Translations under genes and position numbers: made by a program
Notes under the pieces: model-generated
What the model was told of the DNA's origin: nothing
The model's input: the letters and a program-made list of their open reading frames with translations, nothing else
The model's database searches: none
Shown here: piece by piece, positions 7,824-17,936 of the stretch
Numbering within the stretch: position 1 is the stretch's first letter
How the letters are laid out: each line of letters starts with the position of its first letter
NCBI GenBank assembly: GCA_947371755.1
Contig: CANBQT010000018.1
Location: 1-49,873 of the forward strand
Length of the DNA stretch: 49,873 bases
Source of the DNA: Chitinophagaceae bacterium
Lineage (GTDB): Bacteria > Bacteroidota > Bacteroidia > Chitinophagales > Chitinophagaceae
Reading direction: 5' to 3'

Positions 7824-9155
7824 ATGAACAAAATATTATTAGTAGCACGCAGAGAATTTTTAACTCGTGTTCAGAAAAAAACATTTCTTCTTTCTACTAT
7901 TGGTTTGCCCTTGATCATATTTGGTTTCTATGCCATGATCATCTATTTTTCTATAAAAACTACCGACAATTTTAAAATTGCGGTTGCTGATAAAGCCAAT
8001 ATTTTTAACGGTAAAATTGAATCAAAAGACAACGAAGTTGTATTTGAATTTGTACAATCTGATACCGCGGCTCTTCAAAGTGCATTAGCGAAAAATACCT
8101 ATCAGGCATTTTTATACGTACCATCCGGATTTACACTGGAAGGCAAAGATTCACTACAATTCCGTTCTGCAAAATCAGTGGGGATAATGACCCGCGAAAA
8201 AATCCAGACCCGCATCAATAAAGCATTAGAAGAAAAAAGACTGATCGGATTTAATATTACCAAAGCACAACTCGATAGTCTTCAAAAAGAAAAAGAGTAT
8301 ATCCAATTCTCATCCGCTTCAGGCAAAACCGAAAACGAAACAAAAGTGGGTGTTAGCTATGCGGTTGGTATGATTTCTGGTTTCATGATTTACATTATAC
8401 TATTTATATACGGCACCATGGTAATGAGAGGTGTGATGGAAGAAAAGGTTAGTCGAATTGCTGAAGTAATCATCAGTAGTGTCAAACCTTTTCAACTAAT
8501 GATGGGTAAGATCTTTGGAATTGGAGCTGTTGGCCTGATTCAATTTCTTATCTGGTTGGTTCTTGTATTTGGAATTCAATTTGCTATTGCAATGATGTTC
8601 CCTTCTTTAGTTCAATCCATGCAAGGGCAACCCATACAACCTGCAGGTATGCAAGCTGCACATGCGGTTCAGGAAAGTGGCGCTATGAATGGTGCTATGA
8701 AAGGTTTAAGCACTATAAATTTCCCGTTGATCATTGGTTGCTTTATCTTCTATTTTATCGGTGGCTATTTACTCTATTCTTCCTTATTCGCTGCTGTAGG
8801 CAGTGCTGTTAACGAAGATCCTCAAGATGCACAGAGTTTATTATTACCTATCACCATGCCCATCATCTTTGCAATAGTAATTATGATGAAAGCAGTGAAT
8901 GACCCTAATAGTGGTATCGCCATCTTTGGTAGCCTATTCCCTTTAACCTCTCCTATTGTGATGATGGCCAGGGTTGCTTATGGTGTGCCAGACGGCGTTA
9001 CATTATTCCAACTAATATTAAGTATGGCCTTATTAATATTAGGCTTCCTGGGAACCACCTGGGTCGCAGCAAAAATTTATCGTACAGGTATATTATTGTA
9101 CGGAAAGAAAATTACCTGGAAGGTGATGTGGACCTGGGCCTGGAAGAAAAATTAA
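7824..9155 (+). CDS. ABC-2 type permease (NatB-like)
   Basis: A 443-residue inner-membrane protein pairing with the ATPase directly upstream. The layout is typical of NatB: one transmembrane helix near 22-44, a large extracytoplasmic domain of about 130 residues, then about five or six helices from 178 to the end, including GMISGFMIYIILFIYGTMV, the conserved EEKVSRIAEVIISSVKPFQLM coupling segment, and FPLIIGCFIFYFIGGYLLY. A Gln/Met/Ala-rich loop near 265-290 (MQGQPIQPAGMQAAHAVQ) interrupts the membrane region. The gene ends in an AT-rich heptamer tract and a strong terminator. Confidence 0.88.
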   Translation: MNKILLVARREFLTRVQKKTFLLSTIGLPLIIFGFYAMIIYFSIKTTDNFKIAVADKANIFNGKIESKDNEVVFEFVQSDTAALQSALAKNTYQAFLYVPSGFTLEGKDSLQFRSAKSVGIMTREKIQTRINKALEEKRLIGFNITKAQLDSLQKEKEYIQFSSASGKTENETKVGVSYAVGMISGFMIYIILFIYGTMVMRGVMEEKVSRIAEVIISSVKPFQLMMGKIFGIGAVGLIQFLIWLVLVFGIQFAIAMMFPSLVQSMQGQPIQPAGMQAAHAVQESGAMNGAMKGLSTINFPLIIGCFIFYFIGGYLLYSSLFAAVGSAVNEDPQDAQSLLLPITMPIIFAIVIMMKAVNDPNSGIAIFGSLFPLTSPIVMMARVAYGVPDGVTLFQLILSMALLILGFLGTTWVAAKIYRTGILLYGKKITWKVMWTWAWKKN

Positions 9156-9193
9156 GAAAAAGTAAAAATTAAAAATTAAAAAGTAAAAAGTTT
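9156..9193. repeat. AAAAAGT/AAAAATT heptamer tract after the permease stop
   Basis: Units AAAAAGT, AAAAATT, AAAAATT, AAAAAGT and AAAAAGT follow the stop codon TAA (9153-9155) after a single G. The tract is the left arm of a large imperfect palindrome whose right arm is at 9236-9270. Because the unit is 7 nt and contains TAA, three consecutive units place a stop in every forward frame. Confidence 0.8.
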
Positions 9194-9200
9194 AATTGAC

Positions 9201-9240
9201 AAAGAGAGAGGGCCTGTATTTATTGGCTCTCTCTCTTTTT
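9201..9240. terminator. Strong, probably bidirectional terminator
   Basis: AAAGAGAGAGGGCC (9201-9214) pairs with GGCTCTCTCTCTTT (9225-9238) over 14 bp with one G-U, followed by a T-run. It ends the ABC operon on the plus strand. The A-rich left flank could also make it work for the minus-strand VOC gene ending at 9275. Confidence 0.8.
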
Positions 9241-9270
9241 ACTTTTTACTTTTTACTTTTTACTTTTTAA
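9236..9270. repeat. TTTTTAC heptamer tract, right arm of the palindrome
   Basis: Four to five tandem copies of ACTTTTT, the reverse complement of the AAAAAGT tract at 9156-9193. The two arms flank the terminator hairpin and can extend its stem. Confidence 0.8.
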
Positions 9271-9274
9271 TCTT

Positions 9275-9688
9275 TTAAAGTATTTGATTGAATTCAATGC
9301 GTTCTCCATCCGGCCCCAGGATATTAAAATACTTACATCCATTTTTCCAGAAGTCTAATTTTACGGGTGCAGGTTCTATTGGTATAAACCCAGATGCTTT
9401 TAGAGTTTGATAGGTATCATCGATATCTGCCACATCAAATGCTATATGGTCGATATGACCGTTTTTTCTATTTCTTACTTCTGAATTATCCGGCTCAGGC
9501 ATTTCGTACAATTCAATCGTGATACTGCCTAATTGCATCATGATACAGGTGCCCTTATCCTCTTCTCCATAAGGGAAATATGCCTGCATATGATTGGTAA
9601 AACCAAGAGATTGATAAAATGCTTCAGAACGTTTGATATCTGTTACTGGTATGCCTACATGTTGTAAGGAGCGGATTTGTATTTGCAT
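9275..9688 (-). CDS. VOC (glyoxalase/bleomycin resistance) family protein
   Basis: A 137-residue single-domain vicinal-oxygen-chelate protein with the paired beta-alpha-beta-beta-beta modules. Candidate metal ligands stand where the glyoxalase I family has them: His in LQHVGIPV near 10, Glu in ITIELYEMPE near 61, His in GHIDHIAFDV near 79, and Glu in GERIEFNQIL near 133. A glyoxalase I activity, converting the methylglyoxal-glutathione adduct, is therefore possible. VOC proteins also include epimerases, dioxygenases and resistance proteins, so the reaction is left open. It is a single-gene unit downstream of sprA and one intergenic hairpin repeat. Confidence 0.82.
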   Translation of the reverse strand: MQIQIRSLQHVGIPVTDIKRSEAFYQSLGFTNHMQAYFPYGEEDKGTCIMMQLGSITIELYEMPEPDNSEVRNRKNGHIDHIAFDVADIDDTYQTLKASGFIPIEPAPVKLDFWKNGCKYFNILGPDGERIEFNQIL

Positions 9689-9733
9689 GAATTGGGATAT
9701 TAACTTTTAGAGGGGAATTATCTGGGATGAATG

Positions 9734-9804
9734 AACCACCCCGTCTGTTCGCTCAGCCGCTCCAGCCACCCTTCCATCGCATGCGATGGAAGGGAAAAGG
9801 GGAA
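9734..9804 (-). repeat. Two-hairpin intergenic repeat, copy 1
   Basis: On the minus strand it starts GTTTCCCC, has hairpin I CCCTTCC-ATCGCATGCGAT-GGAAGGG (9769-9794), then the conserved segment GAGCGGCTGAGCGA between CTG and CAG, and ends GGGGTGGTT. It lies downstream of the sprA stop. It is nearly the reverse complement of copy 2, 9 kb away. Confidence 0.85.
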
Positions 9805-9828
9805 ACTTATGCAGCTAAAACTATTCAG

Positions 9829-9869
9829 TTTTACTTTTTACTTTTTAATTTTTACTTTTTAATTTTTAC
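9829..9869. repeat. TTTTTAC heptamer tract overlapping the sprA stop
   Basis: Repeated TTTTTAC/TTTTTAA units. The last unit includes the sprA stop codon (TTA on the plus strand at 9866-9868). On the coding strand the gene thus ends TAAAAATTAAAAAGTAAAAA, as in the tract after the ABC permease. Confidence 0.75.
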
Positions 9870-12800
9870 TGCGCTAATGATATTCTGATATTAACCCCAG
9901 CCCTTGTAGTTGTCATAGGTGCCGAAGTTGATATGTATGGTATTACCCTACGCTGATCGAAGAAGAACTTGATGTTGATCCTATTATTGATCACATAATC
10001 TACAGCAGGTTGAATTACTACTTCTTTTTGTCCGCCTGTACCATACGCATTACTCTGATCCAATCTACTGTTGCTGGTAGCAACATCTCGCACAGAAAGA
10101 TCCAGTTTCAAGTTCAGGTCATTGCTTAATTTTTTGGCCTTCATACCAGGTAATTTAAACGGCAGGTTAACACCACGTTTACGCCATGCTCCTCCGAATG
10201 TCCATTCTGTACTTCTACTTTCACTTAACTGATAATCAATCAAACTCATACTCAAGGTTCTGCTCTTCTTGTATTCGAATTTGAGCGTGAGCTTTTTGTT
10301 AGTAGTTATTTCTAATCCGAATAGTGGAACGAATTGTTCTTGCATGGTAATATTAGGCACCAGGAAATAAGGAATATAGTTTCCGCTAACAGTGTCGATA
10401 AATGAAGGTGCACCTAATCTGAAAGGATCTCTATACAATAACGCACTATTATAACTATTCATACTCAACGTACCATTATAGCCATGGGTTAAAGTGATAG
10501 CACTAAATATCGATGCTAAAGCCGGAATTTTTGTTAAGCCAGTATAAGTTGCTCTCCAGTTAGGTTTAGGAATAATTCCGCTAAATGGATTTGATTGAAT
10601 ATTGGAATTAGATTGTTTAATCAACCCAATTTTATAAGGATCAGTTCCTGTATATGCTGCAAAGAATGCAGGTAAAATTACATCCTGAGAATATCTACCA
10701 TACCCAGTTGCATAACCATCTGGTGTAAACTGTCCACTTGCAGGCAAACCTTTCCAATAAGGATTTTGATTGGCTACTCTACTGGATATAATAATTCTAT
10801 TGGCTTCAAATGTTTTAAAAGTCTGAGACACTTCATTCGGATTATGATTCCCAAACAAAGTATTGAAGGCAATATAAGAAACGCTAAAGCCTCCTGATGC
10901 CAATGGATTCAGGTGATCTGGCCTTCCTAAACCGGATGTATCTTTAAACAACTCTGAGTACTCTTTACTAAATGATTTATCTAAATTGATGTCGATCATC
11001 AATTCCCTGATGGGCTCAATCTGTGCTGTAATACTAAAGCGTTGTTCAAAGTTTTGTCGGTATAAATAATTAAAAGTGCTATCCCTTGAAAGTAATCCCT
11101 GATTATATTTTTTATTTAACCAACCTGTATCGGGTTGCTTTCCTAATATATAATCTAATCCTGGTTGCATGCTGCTCCAATTTTGACCCAAGACCCTGCT
11201 ACTATCCATATATCCAGGAACCCTGCTTCTGAAATTAGCAGAATAATTTACTTGAACAGTCTTCACCATGGTAATGAATTTTCCAATACTTCTTTCAAAA
11301 CCATTGAGTTCAATAGGCTGATTGGCTTTTGCCATTTTTTGTGCAGTTCGTTCGTCTCTTTTTTGTTGCTTCCATTTTGCCAAAGCTTCTTTTCTCTTCT
11401 TGCCTGTTAAACCCCTTAATGCCTCTTCTTTTGTAGGTATTGCAAACCCTAAACTGTTCTGTTGCGAAGTTTTAAGATCGGTACCATTGAGCATATTGTT
11501 TTTATCCTTGCTATTCTTTTTAGTGTTGGATGTATTCGTCGTTTGTTTTGGTTGTGGCATAGGAATATTATCAATTGCCCTTAACCATTTTGATTTAGCA
11601 TATAGATTGGCAAAACTGAATTGCGTATTCAAGTTATTTTCCTGAGAGTTCTCAAGCGTATTTCCCAGATCTATGGCAACTCTACTTGCTCCTATCCAAT
11701 TATAAGAAGTGGAATAACTATATCTGGAGCTGATCCAGTTGGTAATCGGAAGTTTATTCAACGGAATATCCCAGTTTAATGAAGCCCTTTGTTGATACAA
11801 AGTATTTCTACCTCCACTGATGAAATTATTGCGAACACTATCTCTTTTTACTTTAGTATCAATTCTTCCATCTGGTTCATCTACTCTTGCATTATTAGTA
11901 GCTGTGAAATTCAGATTCAACCTTCTTGATAAATCCCATTGCATATTATAGAATCGATCGAAAGTAAAATACTTGTCATAAGTAGTATCTACACGATCCA
12001 CTTTATTATCGTAAGAATTTACGATACGTGGCACGTATTCTGCGAATTGCCTGTTAACATCTGCGCGGAAGCTTAACAATGATGGATGGAGATTAAAATT
12101 AAAATCTCTTAGCCACGATAGCCAAGCTGTTCTGGCATTAATTAATTTTTTTAGAGGTTCCACATACTTGCTCTGCCCAATATAGGTATAGCCTAACCCA
12201 CCTCGGTGTCGGGTTATTTTATTTTCCAGAATAATCGGACTGGTCTGGTCTGTTTGAGAATAGGAATAACTCACATCGAAATTACTCAACTTTAACAATC
12301 CTGTTTTATTCCCCTTGGGAGCCACCCGAACATTTGTAAAATTGATGGTCTTGATGGTTGTTTGATCAGCTGCAGCATTTCTAATAGAGTCGCGCTTATT
12401 AGGCATACTTGAAAGTTTCTGTGAAAGCAGAACGTCTTTGTCATATGGATCATACTGAGGGGTTCGCAATGTTTTACTGATACTTGCGTATATAGGCAAA
12501 TTAAGTCTTGCTTCTTTTGGAAATAATTTACCCGCATTGATATTTGCTGCCGCATCAAATTGAACTAAATTATCACGAGCTCTTTCATTAACTTTTTGTT
12601 CAATAGTACCAAAACCTTGTGTATGTGTATTGGCTGAAACTGATACTGTTCCCAAATCTGCTAAGGTTAAATCTACTCTTCCTAAGGCAGCCCAGGAGCC
12701 ATGTTCATCAATTTCAGAAAGTCTTAATTCATTTACCCAAACTTCTGTGTTGGCGATCTTACCATCTAATCGAAAAGGATTTTCTACTGCAATTAAAAAT

Positions 12801-15800
12801 CCACGAACCTCTCCCAGGTTAGGATTACCCATCACAGAAAAGGTTTTATTGCCGAGTATTTCTCGATAAATACTATTCAATGGTTGGTTGCTGGAATTTC
12901 TACGAAGTTTCAGATCAATTAATTCTTGTAAACTAAAATCCAGATTATTTGCTTCTGGCCAAATTGCCAATTCCTGTCCTTTGGCATAAGAGCCCGGAGG
13001 AGTAATATTCAGCGGTATTTTGATCTCATAATAATTGTTCAAAAAGTCCTGACCAATTCTTATAACTGCATTGATCTCTCCATTTAATAAAGGTCTTTGG
13101 CCAGTAACAGATTCTGCGTGAATAAACATCGATAATTTTCCAAACTGCCTCATATCAAGGTTCATGGTTTTGAAAATGGCCCTTGCATCACCTGTAAATA
13201 AATTTTTCACTTGCAAACTGATACTCTGTTCGTTTTGCAAAAGATTGATACCATTATTACTCAATTGTTGCACACGTTCAATACCTGGAGGAATTAAATA
13301 ATTCACTGGTTGACGACTTCCATTCTCCTCCAGATTCACAGATAAAGTATTGATAGAAGTTCCTGATGTATTATTAATTGGAGTATAACTTCCGGTAGTA
13401 TCTAAATTATAAGTGAACTGACGCCATTGATTTCTTACCATATTCAAACTTGCGAAACGCAACACTACCGAATCTTCAAAATCGGATAAATACATTCTCA
13501 CAAAACGAATAGATTTAAAGTCAGGGATACCGCCTACTTTATTACTATATCCCTTGATTGGTACACGGAAAAGATACCAGTCTTCCTGACGAACAATTCC
13601 GTCTGCAGAATTTACAGTGACTCTTTTTTTATCAGTAATATATTTTGTAACTCCTACATCCATACCAGGCTTCAGATCGATCTGGTATTCGTAATAGGAT
13701 TCTGTTTCATTTAAAGTATTATCTCTATTTAGATCCTCATTATCTGGATACAGTGTAGCAGCAGAAGTAAATAATCCGTTTGTTGTTGCAATGGGAGAGT
13801 TGCCCTGCGGGTTATTGAAATTTTTATAGCGTCCTAAAATTCCAGTTCCAGCTGCATCAAAACTTTGATCGCGATACCACTTATAGTCATCCAGTGACGG
13901 ATCGAGTAAGGTATTTTTATAAACGGGTGAATTTGTACCAAAGTTTGAAGCCAAACGATCCAATACATATCCTTTCTTTCTTATTTCAGAAGCATCATCC
14001 AATCCATCTAATCCAACATCCTGAAAAGGACGGTCATTAGGATCATTGCTAAATGCCTGAGTGATTTGAATAGGGTTTACAGGTGTTTTACCCCAGGTAT
14101 TTGAACTGTCGACTGCAGCATTAATATTCGGCGTATTCATTCCATTCTCATAGAATCTTTTACCATCCTTTAAAATGTCTTCACTTACATTACCAAAGTT
14201 CAAATACATTTTACCGCCCTTACTATTTGGGGTTTTAATGAATGGATTTTGAACCCAGAATTCAACAAACTCCACATTACTTGTTTCGAAATCTGTTTGA
14301 TCTATGGAGCGCATGATACCAGCCCATTTTCCTGCAGGGTTAGTTAATTTTCCATTTGCATCAAGTGCTGTTTTTCTGCTTTCATAGTTATAAGGTCCTT
14401 TCTCTGTTGGATAATAAGCCAGGTCAAAAGTAGATGCTTGCACATCTGTAATATTGGTGGTCTTTTGAGGGAACAGTTCATTGGTATACACCTGTCTCAC
14501 TCTAGGATCACTTAACTCAGTAAGGTTACGTCTTAAAGGATTGTTCGGACTATTTCTGTCTTGCAGATTGGGTTCGATATTATACCACGCTAATTTTGCG
14601 CGATTAAAATTATAATCGATTGAATCGGTAAGATTTGCTTCAGGAAATTTTGGATTCCCCTGAGGTGTAGACGCCATTGCCCATGCGACAAATGGGAAGC
14701 GCAAATCGATACTGGTTTTAGAAGACTCGAAATCATCTATATACACTAAACCCTGACCCCCTTTACCAATTTGAGGTGGGTGTCCAGGTTGCAAATAAGC
14801 GGCCTCACCATAGGCTGTAATAAACGATTTTGCTTTTGTTGAATAGTTAGGTAATCGATTTAAGAAACGTGTTAATCCTGGCAGTTCAGACTTATAACTA
14901 AAATCAAAACCATACATGGTATTTCTGATGGGGTCTTCGCCATAACCCATCTTGGTAAAGAAAGGTCGCTCACCGAGTCGGTTTACAGAAGCCCCAAAAC
15001 TGAATTTTTTATTGGCGATATAATCCATCCGCAATGCAGCAAAACCTCTTTGCTGCATGCCGAAACCAGCATTATTTTCAAAAGCCACTTTAACAGGAAC
15101 ATTAGAACTTAATATGGCTTGATTTAAAATTTTTACTTTACCCAGATTATAATCAACCACATAGTCGGCTCCCTCTCTTAGTATTTGTCCGCCTGCAGTT
15201 ACAGACACTGATCCAGGCGGCACATTAAACGTATTCAGATCTATTTCAGCACCCCCTGTACTTTTCACAGAACCTTGCATCATAAACCTATTCACATTCA
15301 TATAAGTTTGTGCAATGGCTTTGATAGAATCGTACAAAGCATAAAACACATATTTTTTCTTAGTTGCTGCTGGCATACCATTAAAGGCCAAAGCTTCTAA
15401 GTCTCTACCAAAAGGTTCCAGTACTGGAAAGACTACCCTACCCAATTGTGGAAGAATGGTAAACCCTTCCACAAAGTCGAACACCCCATCTGGCTGAGGA
15501 TCGTTACGACTATTCAACCGATCTAAATTCAATATTTTAAGCAGGGGCTGACCATTTACTGCTGGTGAGGTTTCAGGAAGATATCTTTTCAAACCACCGC
15601 TAGGATCTTCAAATAAAACGTTCAAATTAAATCCATCACGTTGTATACCACCAAACATATCCAATGAATACACATTCTTCATCATCAATCCCCAGATCGG
15701 CAATTGAATTCTTTGAGAAGTTGCTTTCAATAATTTCAACATCAAAACTTTCTGTACTCCTTTAGTGGAATCTAATGCAACGTCTTGTGAAAACTCACCC

Positions 15801-17173
15801 ACTTGAAATACTTTACCATTATAGGTGTACTGGTATGCAACAGCTAAAACCTCATCCGATTGTAATTGGCTATTTACAGAAAGAAATCCGATTTGCGGAT
15901 TGAAATAATATTCGTTAGGAGTTAATTTTCTAGCAAAGGTTTTTTCATAATCGTCAACTGGTCTTAATCCTTTTGCAAATAATAAGCTATTGATCCTGGA
16001 AGGGTTTCTGGCAGTTGGATCATTGATGATGGAACTATATAAATTATTCGCACCATTAAAAGGTAGCGGGTTAGAAGTATTCGATTGGATAATTGGATTA
16101 TACGGACTCGGTTCACCTAAGTCCATAAAACCTACGATATCACGTGCGTCTGTATTGGCACCATTTCGATTAGTTACCCAAACTTCTATCCTTTGAATCT
16201 GCGCCATTGAGTTCACAACAGGCAGGTTCTTCATTGCTTTATTGAAATTGCTTCTAAAATATTGGGCTAATAAAAAGTGTCTGTTCTCTTCATAATCATC
16301 TAATCTTTTTTGAAAGGTCTGCATCGCAGCACCTCCTTGCATACCGATGGATTGTTTCTGAGAACGTTGATTGGCCAATGCTCCTGTGATAAATAATTTT
16401 CCGAATTGTAATTGTGCTTTAATACCAAATAAATTCTGAGTGCTGGGTATTAAGGTACCTTTTGATTGATAAGAAATATTTCCCGCCTCAATACTTTTTA
16501 TTACTTCATCATCCTTCCCTTTAAAATCCAATTTAATTTGATTATCAAAACCAAGATTGGATTGGGTATTATAGTTGAGCGGGAATCTAAGCTTGTCTCC
16601 GATATTAGCGTTCACGGCAAGATTCGCATTCATATCGAAATCGAATCCACCATTTTTTCGGGCACGTTCCGGAAGTGTGGGGTTTTTTATATTTTGTCCT
16701 TGATAACCGGCCATCACATTTACTTCCCCACTTGGCCGAATATCTACTTTCATTCCTCTATCAGTAACACCAAATATTCTGTCGAATAAACTAGTGTGTA
16801 CTTTCAGGGGTGGCCGCTTGGTCTTTTCATTCAACATGGCGAGCATGTCTGCACGCTTTTTAAAATAATCGCTTTCTGATTGACGGGATTTTATTTTCCA
16901 GAATTCGTCGAAACTTAAAGTGGTGGGGGTTCGATAAATCTTTCCGGCAACTTTTTCAACAATAACATATTGCTGTGTTTTGGGATCGTATTCGATGGTT
17001 TGTTTGATGAGGCTGGTATCCCTTATAGAAAAAGGATTGCTGTTATTACTGGAAAATGCATCAGACCTTCTGTCGGTTATTGCATAGTGAACACTATCCT
17101 TCTTTTGGGCAAAAACATGCATACCCGAAAACAGGAATAAAAAAACAGCCATTACAGTTGCAAATAACTTCAA
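9866..17173 (-). CDS. sprA: Cell-surface protein SprA, type IX secretion outer-membrane translocon
   Basis: SprA is the giant outer-membrane barrel through which type IX secretion cargo, including gliding adhesins, leaves the cell. The 2435-residue length is in the family's usual range of about 2400. The N-terminal signal ends FLFLFSGMHVFAQKKD. Repeated SprA-type segments are visible, such as LRFPLNYNTQSNLGFDNQIK near 190-215 and VFPVLEPFGRDLE near 575-590. There are dozens of beta-strand-like aromatic/Asn-rich segments, and the chain ends in an aromatic barrel-type strand VNIRISLAQ. The start is ambiguous: a TTG at 17173 gives a signal peptide with a Lys at residue 2, while the first ATG is at 17152. 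I prefer TTG. It follows ruvA by 37 nt and is likely co-transcribed. No frameshift is visible. Confidence 0.95.
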   Translation of the reverse strand: MKLFATVMAVFLFLFSGMHVFAQKKDSVHYAITDRRSDAFSSNNSNPFSIRDTSLIKQTIEYDPKTQQYVIVEKVAGKIYRTPTTLSFDEFWKIKSRQSESDYFKKRADMLAMLNEKTKRPPLKVHTSLFDRIFGVTDRGMKVDIRPSGEVNVMAGYQGQNIKNPTLPERARKNGGFDFDMNANLAVNANIGDKLRFPLNYNTQSNLGFDNQIKLDFKGKDDEVIKSIEAGNISYQSKGTLIPSTQNLFGIKAQLQFGKLFITGALANQRSQKQSIGMQGGAAMQTFQKRLDDYEENRHFLLAQYFRSNFNKAMKNLPVVNSMAQIQRIEVWVTNRNGANTDARDIVGFMDLGEPSPYNPIIQSNTSNPLPFNGANNLYSSIINDPTARNPSRINSLLFAKGLRPVDDYEKTFARKLTPNEYYFNPQIGFLSVNSQLQSDEVLAVAYQYTYNGKVFQVGEFSQDVALDSTKGVQKVLMLKLLKATSQRIQLPIWGLMMKNVYSLDMFGGIQRDGFNLNVLFEDPSGGLKRYLPETSPAVNGQPLLKILNLDRLNSRNDPQPDGVFDFVEGFTILPQLGRVVFPVLEPFGRDLEALAFNGMPAATKKKYVFYALYDSIKAIAQTYMNVNRFMMQGSVKSTGGAEIDLNTFNVPPGSVSVTAGGQILREGADYVVDYNLGKVKILNQAILSSNVPVKVAFENNAGFGMQQRGFAALRMDYIANKKFSFGASVNRLGERPFFTKMGYGEDPIRNTMYGFDFSYKSELPGLTRFLNRLPNYSTKAKSFITAYGEAAYLQPGHPPQIGKGGQGLVYIDDFESSKTSIDLRFPFVAWAMASTPQGNPKFPEANLTDSIDYNFNRAKLAWYNIEPNLQDRNSPNNPLRRNLTELSDPRVRQVYTNELFPQKTTNITDVQASTFDLAYYPTEKGPYNYESRKTALDANGKLTNPAGKWAGIMRSIDQTDFETSNVEFVEFWVQNPFIKTPNSKGGKMYLNFGNVSEDILKDGKRFYENGMNTPNINAAVDSSNTWGKTPVNPIQITQAFSNDPNDRPFQDVGLDGLDDASEIRKKGYVLDRLASNFGTNSPVYKNTLLDPSLDDYKWYRDQSFDAAGTGILGRYKNFNNPQGNSPIATTNGLFTSAATLYPDNEDLNRDNTLNETESYYEYQIDLKPGMDVGVTKYITDKKRVTVNSADGIVRQEDWYLFRVPIKGYSNKVGGIPDFKSIRFVRMYLSDFEDSVVLRFASLNMVRNQWRQFTYNLDTTGSYTPINNTSGTSINTLSVNLEENGSRQPVNYLIPPGIERVQQLSNNGINLLQNEQSISLQVKNLFTGDARAIFKTMNLDMRQFGKLSMFIHAESVTGQRPLLNGEINAVIRIGQDFLNNYYEIKIPLNITPPGSYAKGQELAIWPEANNLDFSLQELIDLKLRRNSSNQPLNSIYREILGNKTFSVMGNPNLGEVRGFLIAVENPFRLDGKIANTEVWVNELRLSEIDEHGSWAALGRVDLTLADLGTVSVSANTHTQGFGTIEQKVNERARDNLVQFDAAANINAGKLFPKEARLNLPIYASISKTLRTPQYDPYDKDVLLSQKLSSMPNKRDSIRNAAADQTTIKTINFTNVRVAPKGNKTGLLKLSNFDVSYSYSQTDQTSPIILENKITRHRGGLGYTYIGQSKYVEPLKKLINARTAWLSWLRDFNFNLHPSLLSFRADVNRQFAEYVPRIVNSYDNKVDRVDTTYDKYFTFDRFYNMQWDLSRRLNLNFTATNNARVDEPDGRIDTKVKRDSVRNNFISGGRNTLYQQRASLNWDIPLNKLPITNWISSRYSYSTSYNWIGASRVAIDLGNTLENSQENNLNTQFSFANLYAKSKWLRAIDNIPMPQPKQTTNTSNTKKNSKDKNNMLNGTDLKTSQQNSLGFAIPTKEEALRGLTGKKRKEALAKWKQQKRDERTAQKMAKANQPIELNGFERSIGKFITMVKTVQVNYSANFRSRVPGYMDSSRVLGQNWSSMQPGLDYILGKQPDTGWLNKKYNQGLLSRDSTFNYLYRQNFEQRFSITAQIEPIRELMIDINLDKSFSKEYSELFKDTSGLGRPDHLNPLASGGFSVSYIAFNTLFGNHNPNEVSQTFKTFEANRIIISSRVANQNPYWKGLPASGQFTPDGYATGYGRYSQDVILPAFFAAYTGTDPYKIGLIKQSNSNIQSNPFSGIIPKPNWRATYTGLTKIPALASIFSAITLTHGYNGTLSMNSYNSALLYRDPFRLGAPSFIDTVSGNYIPYFLVPNITMQEQFVPLFGLEITTNKKLTLKFEYKKSRTLSMSLIDYQLSESRSTEWTFGGAWRKRGVNLPFKLPGMKAKKLSNDLNLKLDLSVRDVATSNSRLDQSNAYGTGGQKEVVIQPAVDYVINNRINIKFFFDQRRVIPYISTSAPMTTTRAGVNIRISLAQ

Positions 17174-17210
17174 ATCCGTTGCATTAGTTAAGTAGAGCTA
17201 AGGTAATAGG

Positions 17211-17798
17211 CTATAAGTTTTTTAACGCTTGTTTAATGATTTCCTCCAGACTTGCATCCGGGGTTAAACTAGAAATTGTTTTTTTAACAGCTTGTTCTGC
17301 CATTGGTTTTCCAATTCCTAAAGCCACCAGGGCATGAACCGCATCAGAATCAATAGAAACAACAGCAGTTGTTCCACCAATACCTGTTTCGAAAGATTGT
17401 TTACCAAGTTTATCACGTAGTTCAACAATCAAACGTTCTGCAGATTTTTTCCCAATTCCTTTAACGCTTTCAAGCTGTTTTGTATTGCCCTGTACGATGG
17501 CTCTGGCAATTTCATCCGGACGCATCCCTGATAACATCATTCTAGCAGTGGATGCACCTACTCCTGAAACACTGATCAGCTGCAAAAACATCTCCTTCTC
17601 GGCCAATTCTGCAAACCCAAACAAGGTATGGGCATTTTCTGTTATCTGTAGATAGGTAAACAGTAATCCACTCTCCTTTGCACTGATGGCAGAATAGGTA
17701 TTCAAACTTATTTGGAGGTCGTAGCCAACCCCATTTACATCAACAACTACTCTGGTTGTTGTTTTTACCACAAATTGACCTCTTACAAATGCAATCAT
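17211..17798 (-). CDS. ruvA: Holliday junction branch migration protein RuvA
   Basis: RuvA tetramers bind four-way DNA junctions and recruit the RuvB motor during recombination repair. The 195 residues show the three domains in order. The OB fold begins MIAFVRGQFVVKTTTRVVVDVNGVGYDLQI. The double helix-hairpin-helix region contains LISVSGVGASTARMMLSG near 75 and LESVKGIGKKSAERLIVELRDK near 111. A flexible linker is followed by the C-terminal RuvB-binding helical domain (about 147-195). The gene is divergent from fabH and precedes sprA by 37 nt. A TAATTTTG box just upstream may be its -7 element. Neither ruvB nor ruvC is in the window. Confidence 0.96.
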   Translation of the reverse strand: MIAFVRGQFVVKTTTRVVVDVNGVGYDLQISLNTYSAISAKESGLLFTYLQITENAHTLFGFAELAEKEMFLQLISVSGVGASTARMMLSGMRPDEIARAIVQGNTKQLESVKGIGKKSAERLIVELRDKLGKQSFETGIGGTTAVVSIDSDAVHALVALGIGKPMAEQAVKKTISSLTPDASLEEIIKQALKNL

Positions 17799-17806
17799 AA
17801 CTCTCC

Positions 17807-17814
17807 CAAAATTA
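17807..17814 (-). promoter_or_regulatory. Candidate -7 box for ruvA-sprA
   Basis: On the minus strand TAATTTTG fits TAnnTTTG, ending 8 nt before the ruvA ATG. The implied leader would be only a few nucleotides or absent, and no -33 TTTG is seen at the right distance, so this is a weak call. Confidence 0.3.
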
Positions 17815-17936
17815 GGTTAAAATGCCTTTCTGAAGCATATTAAACTATCAGATTTAGACCTGAATCGGACCTAAGCCAGCGAGTTTGGTCCTTTTTCCAC
17901 AAAGTTTTTAGATATTTGCGCCAGATTTTATAAGAC

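Noticed and set aside
9866..17173. Looked for frameshifts or inserted domains in sprA
   Set aside because: One continuous frame of normal length with SprA-type segments throughout; nothing irregular seen.
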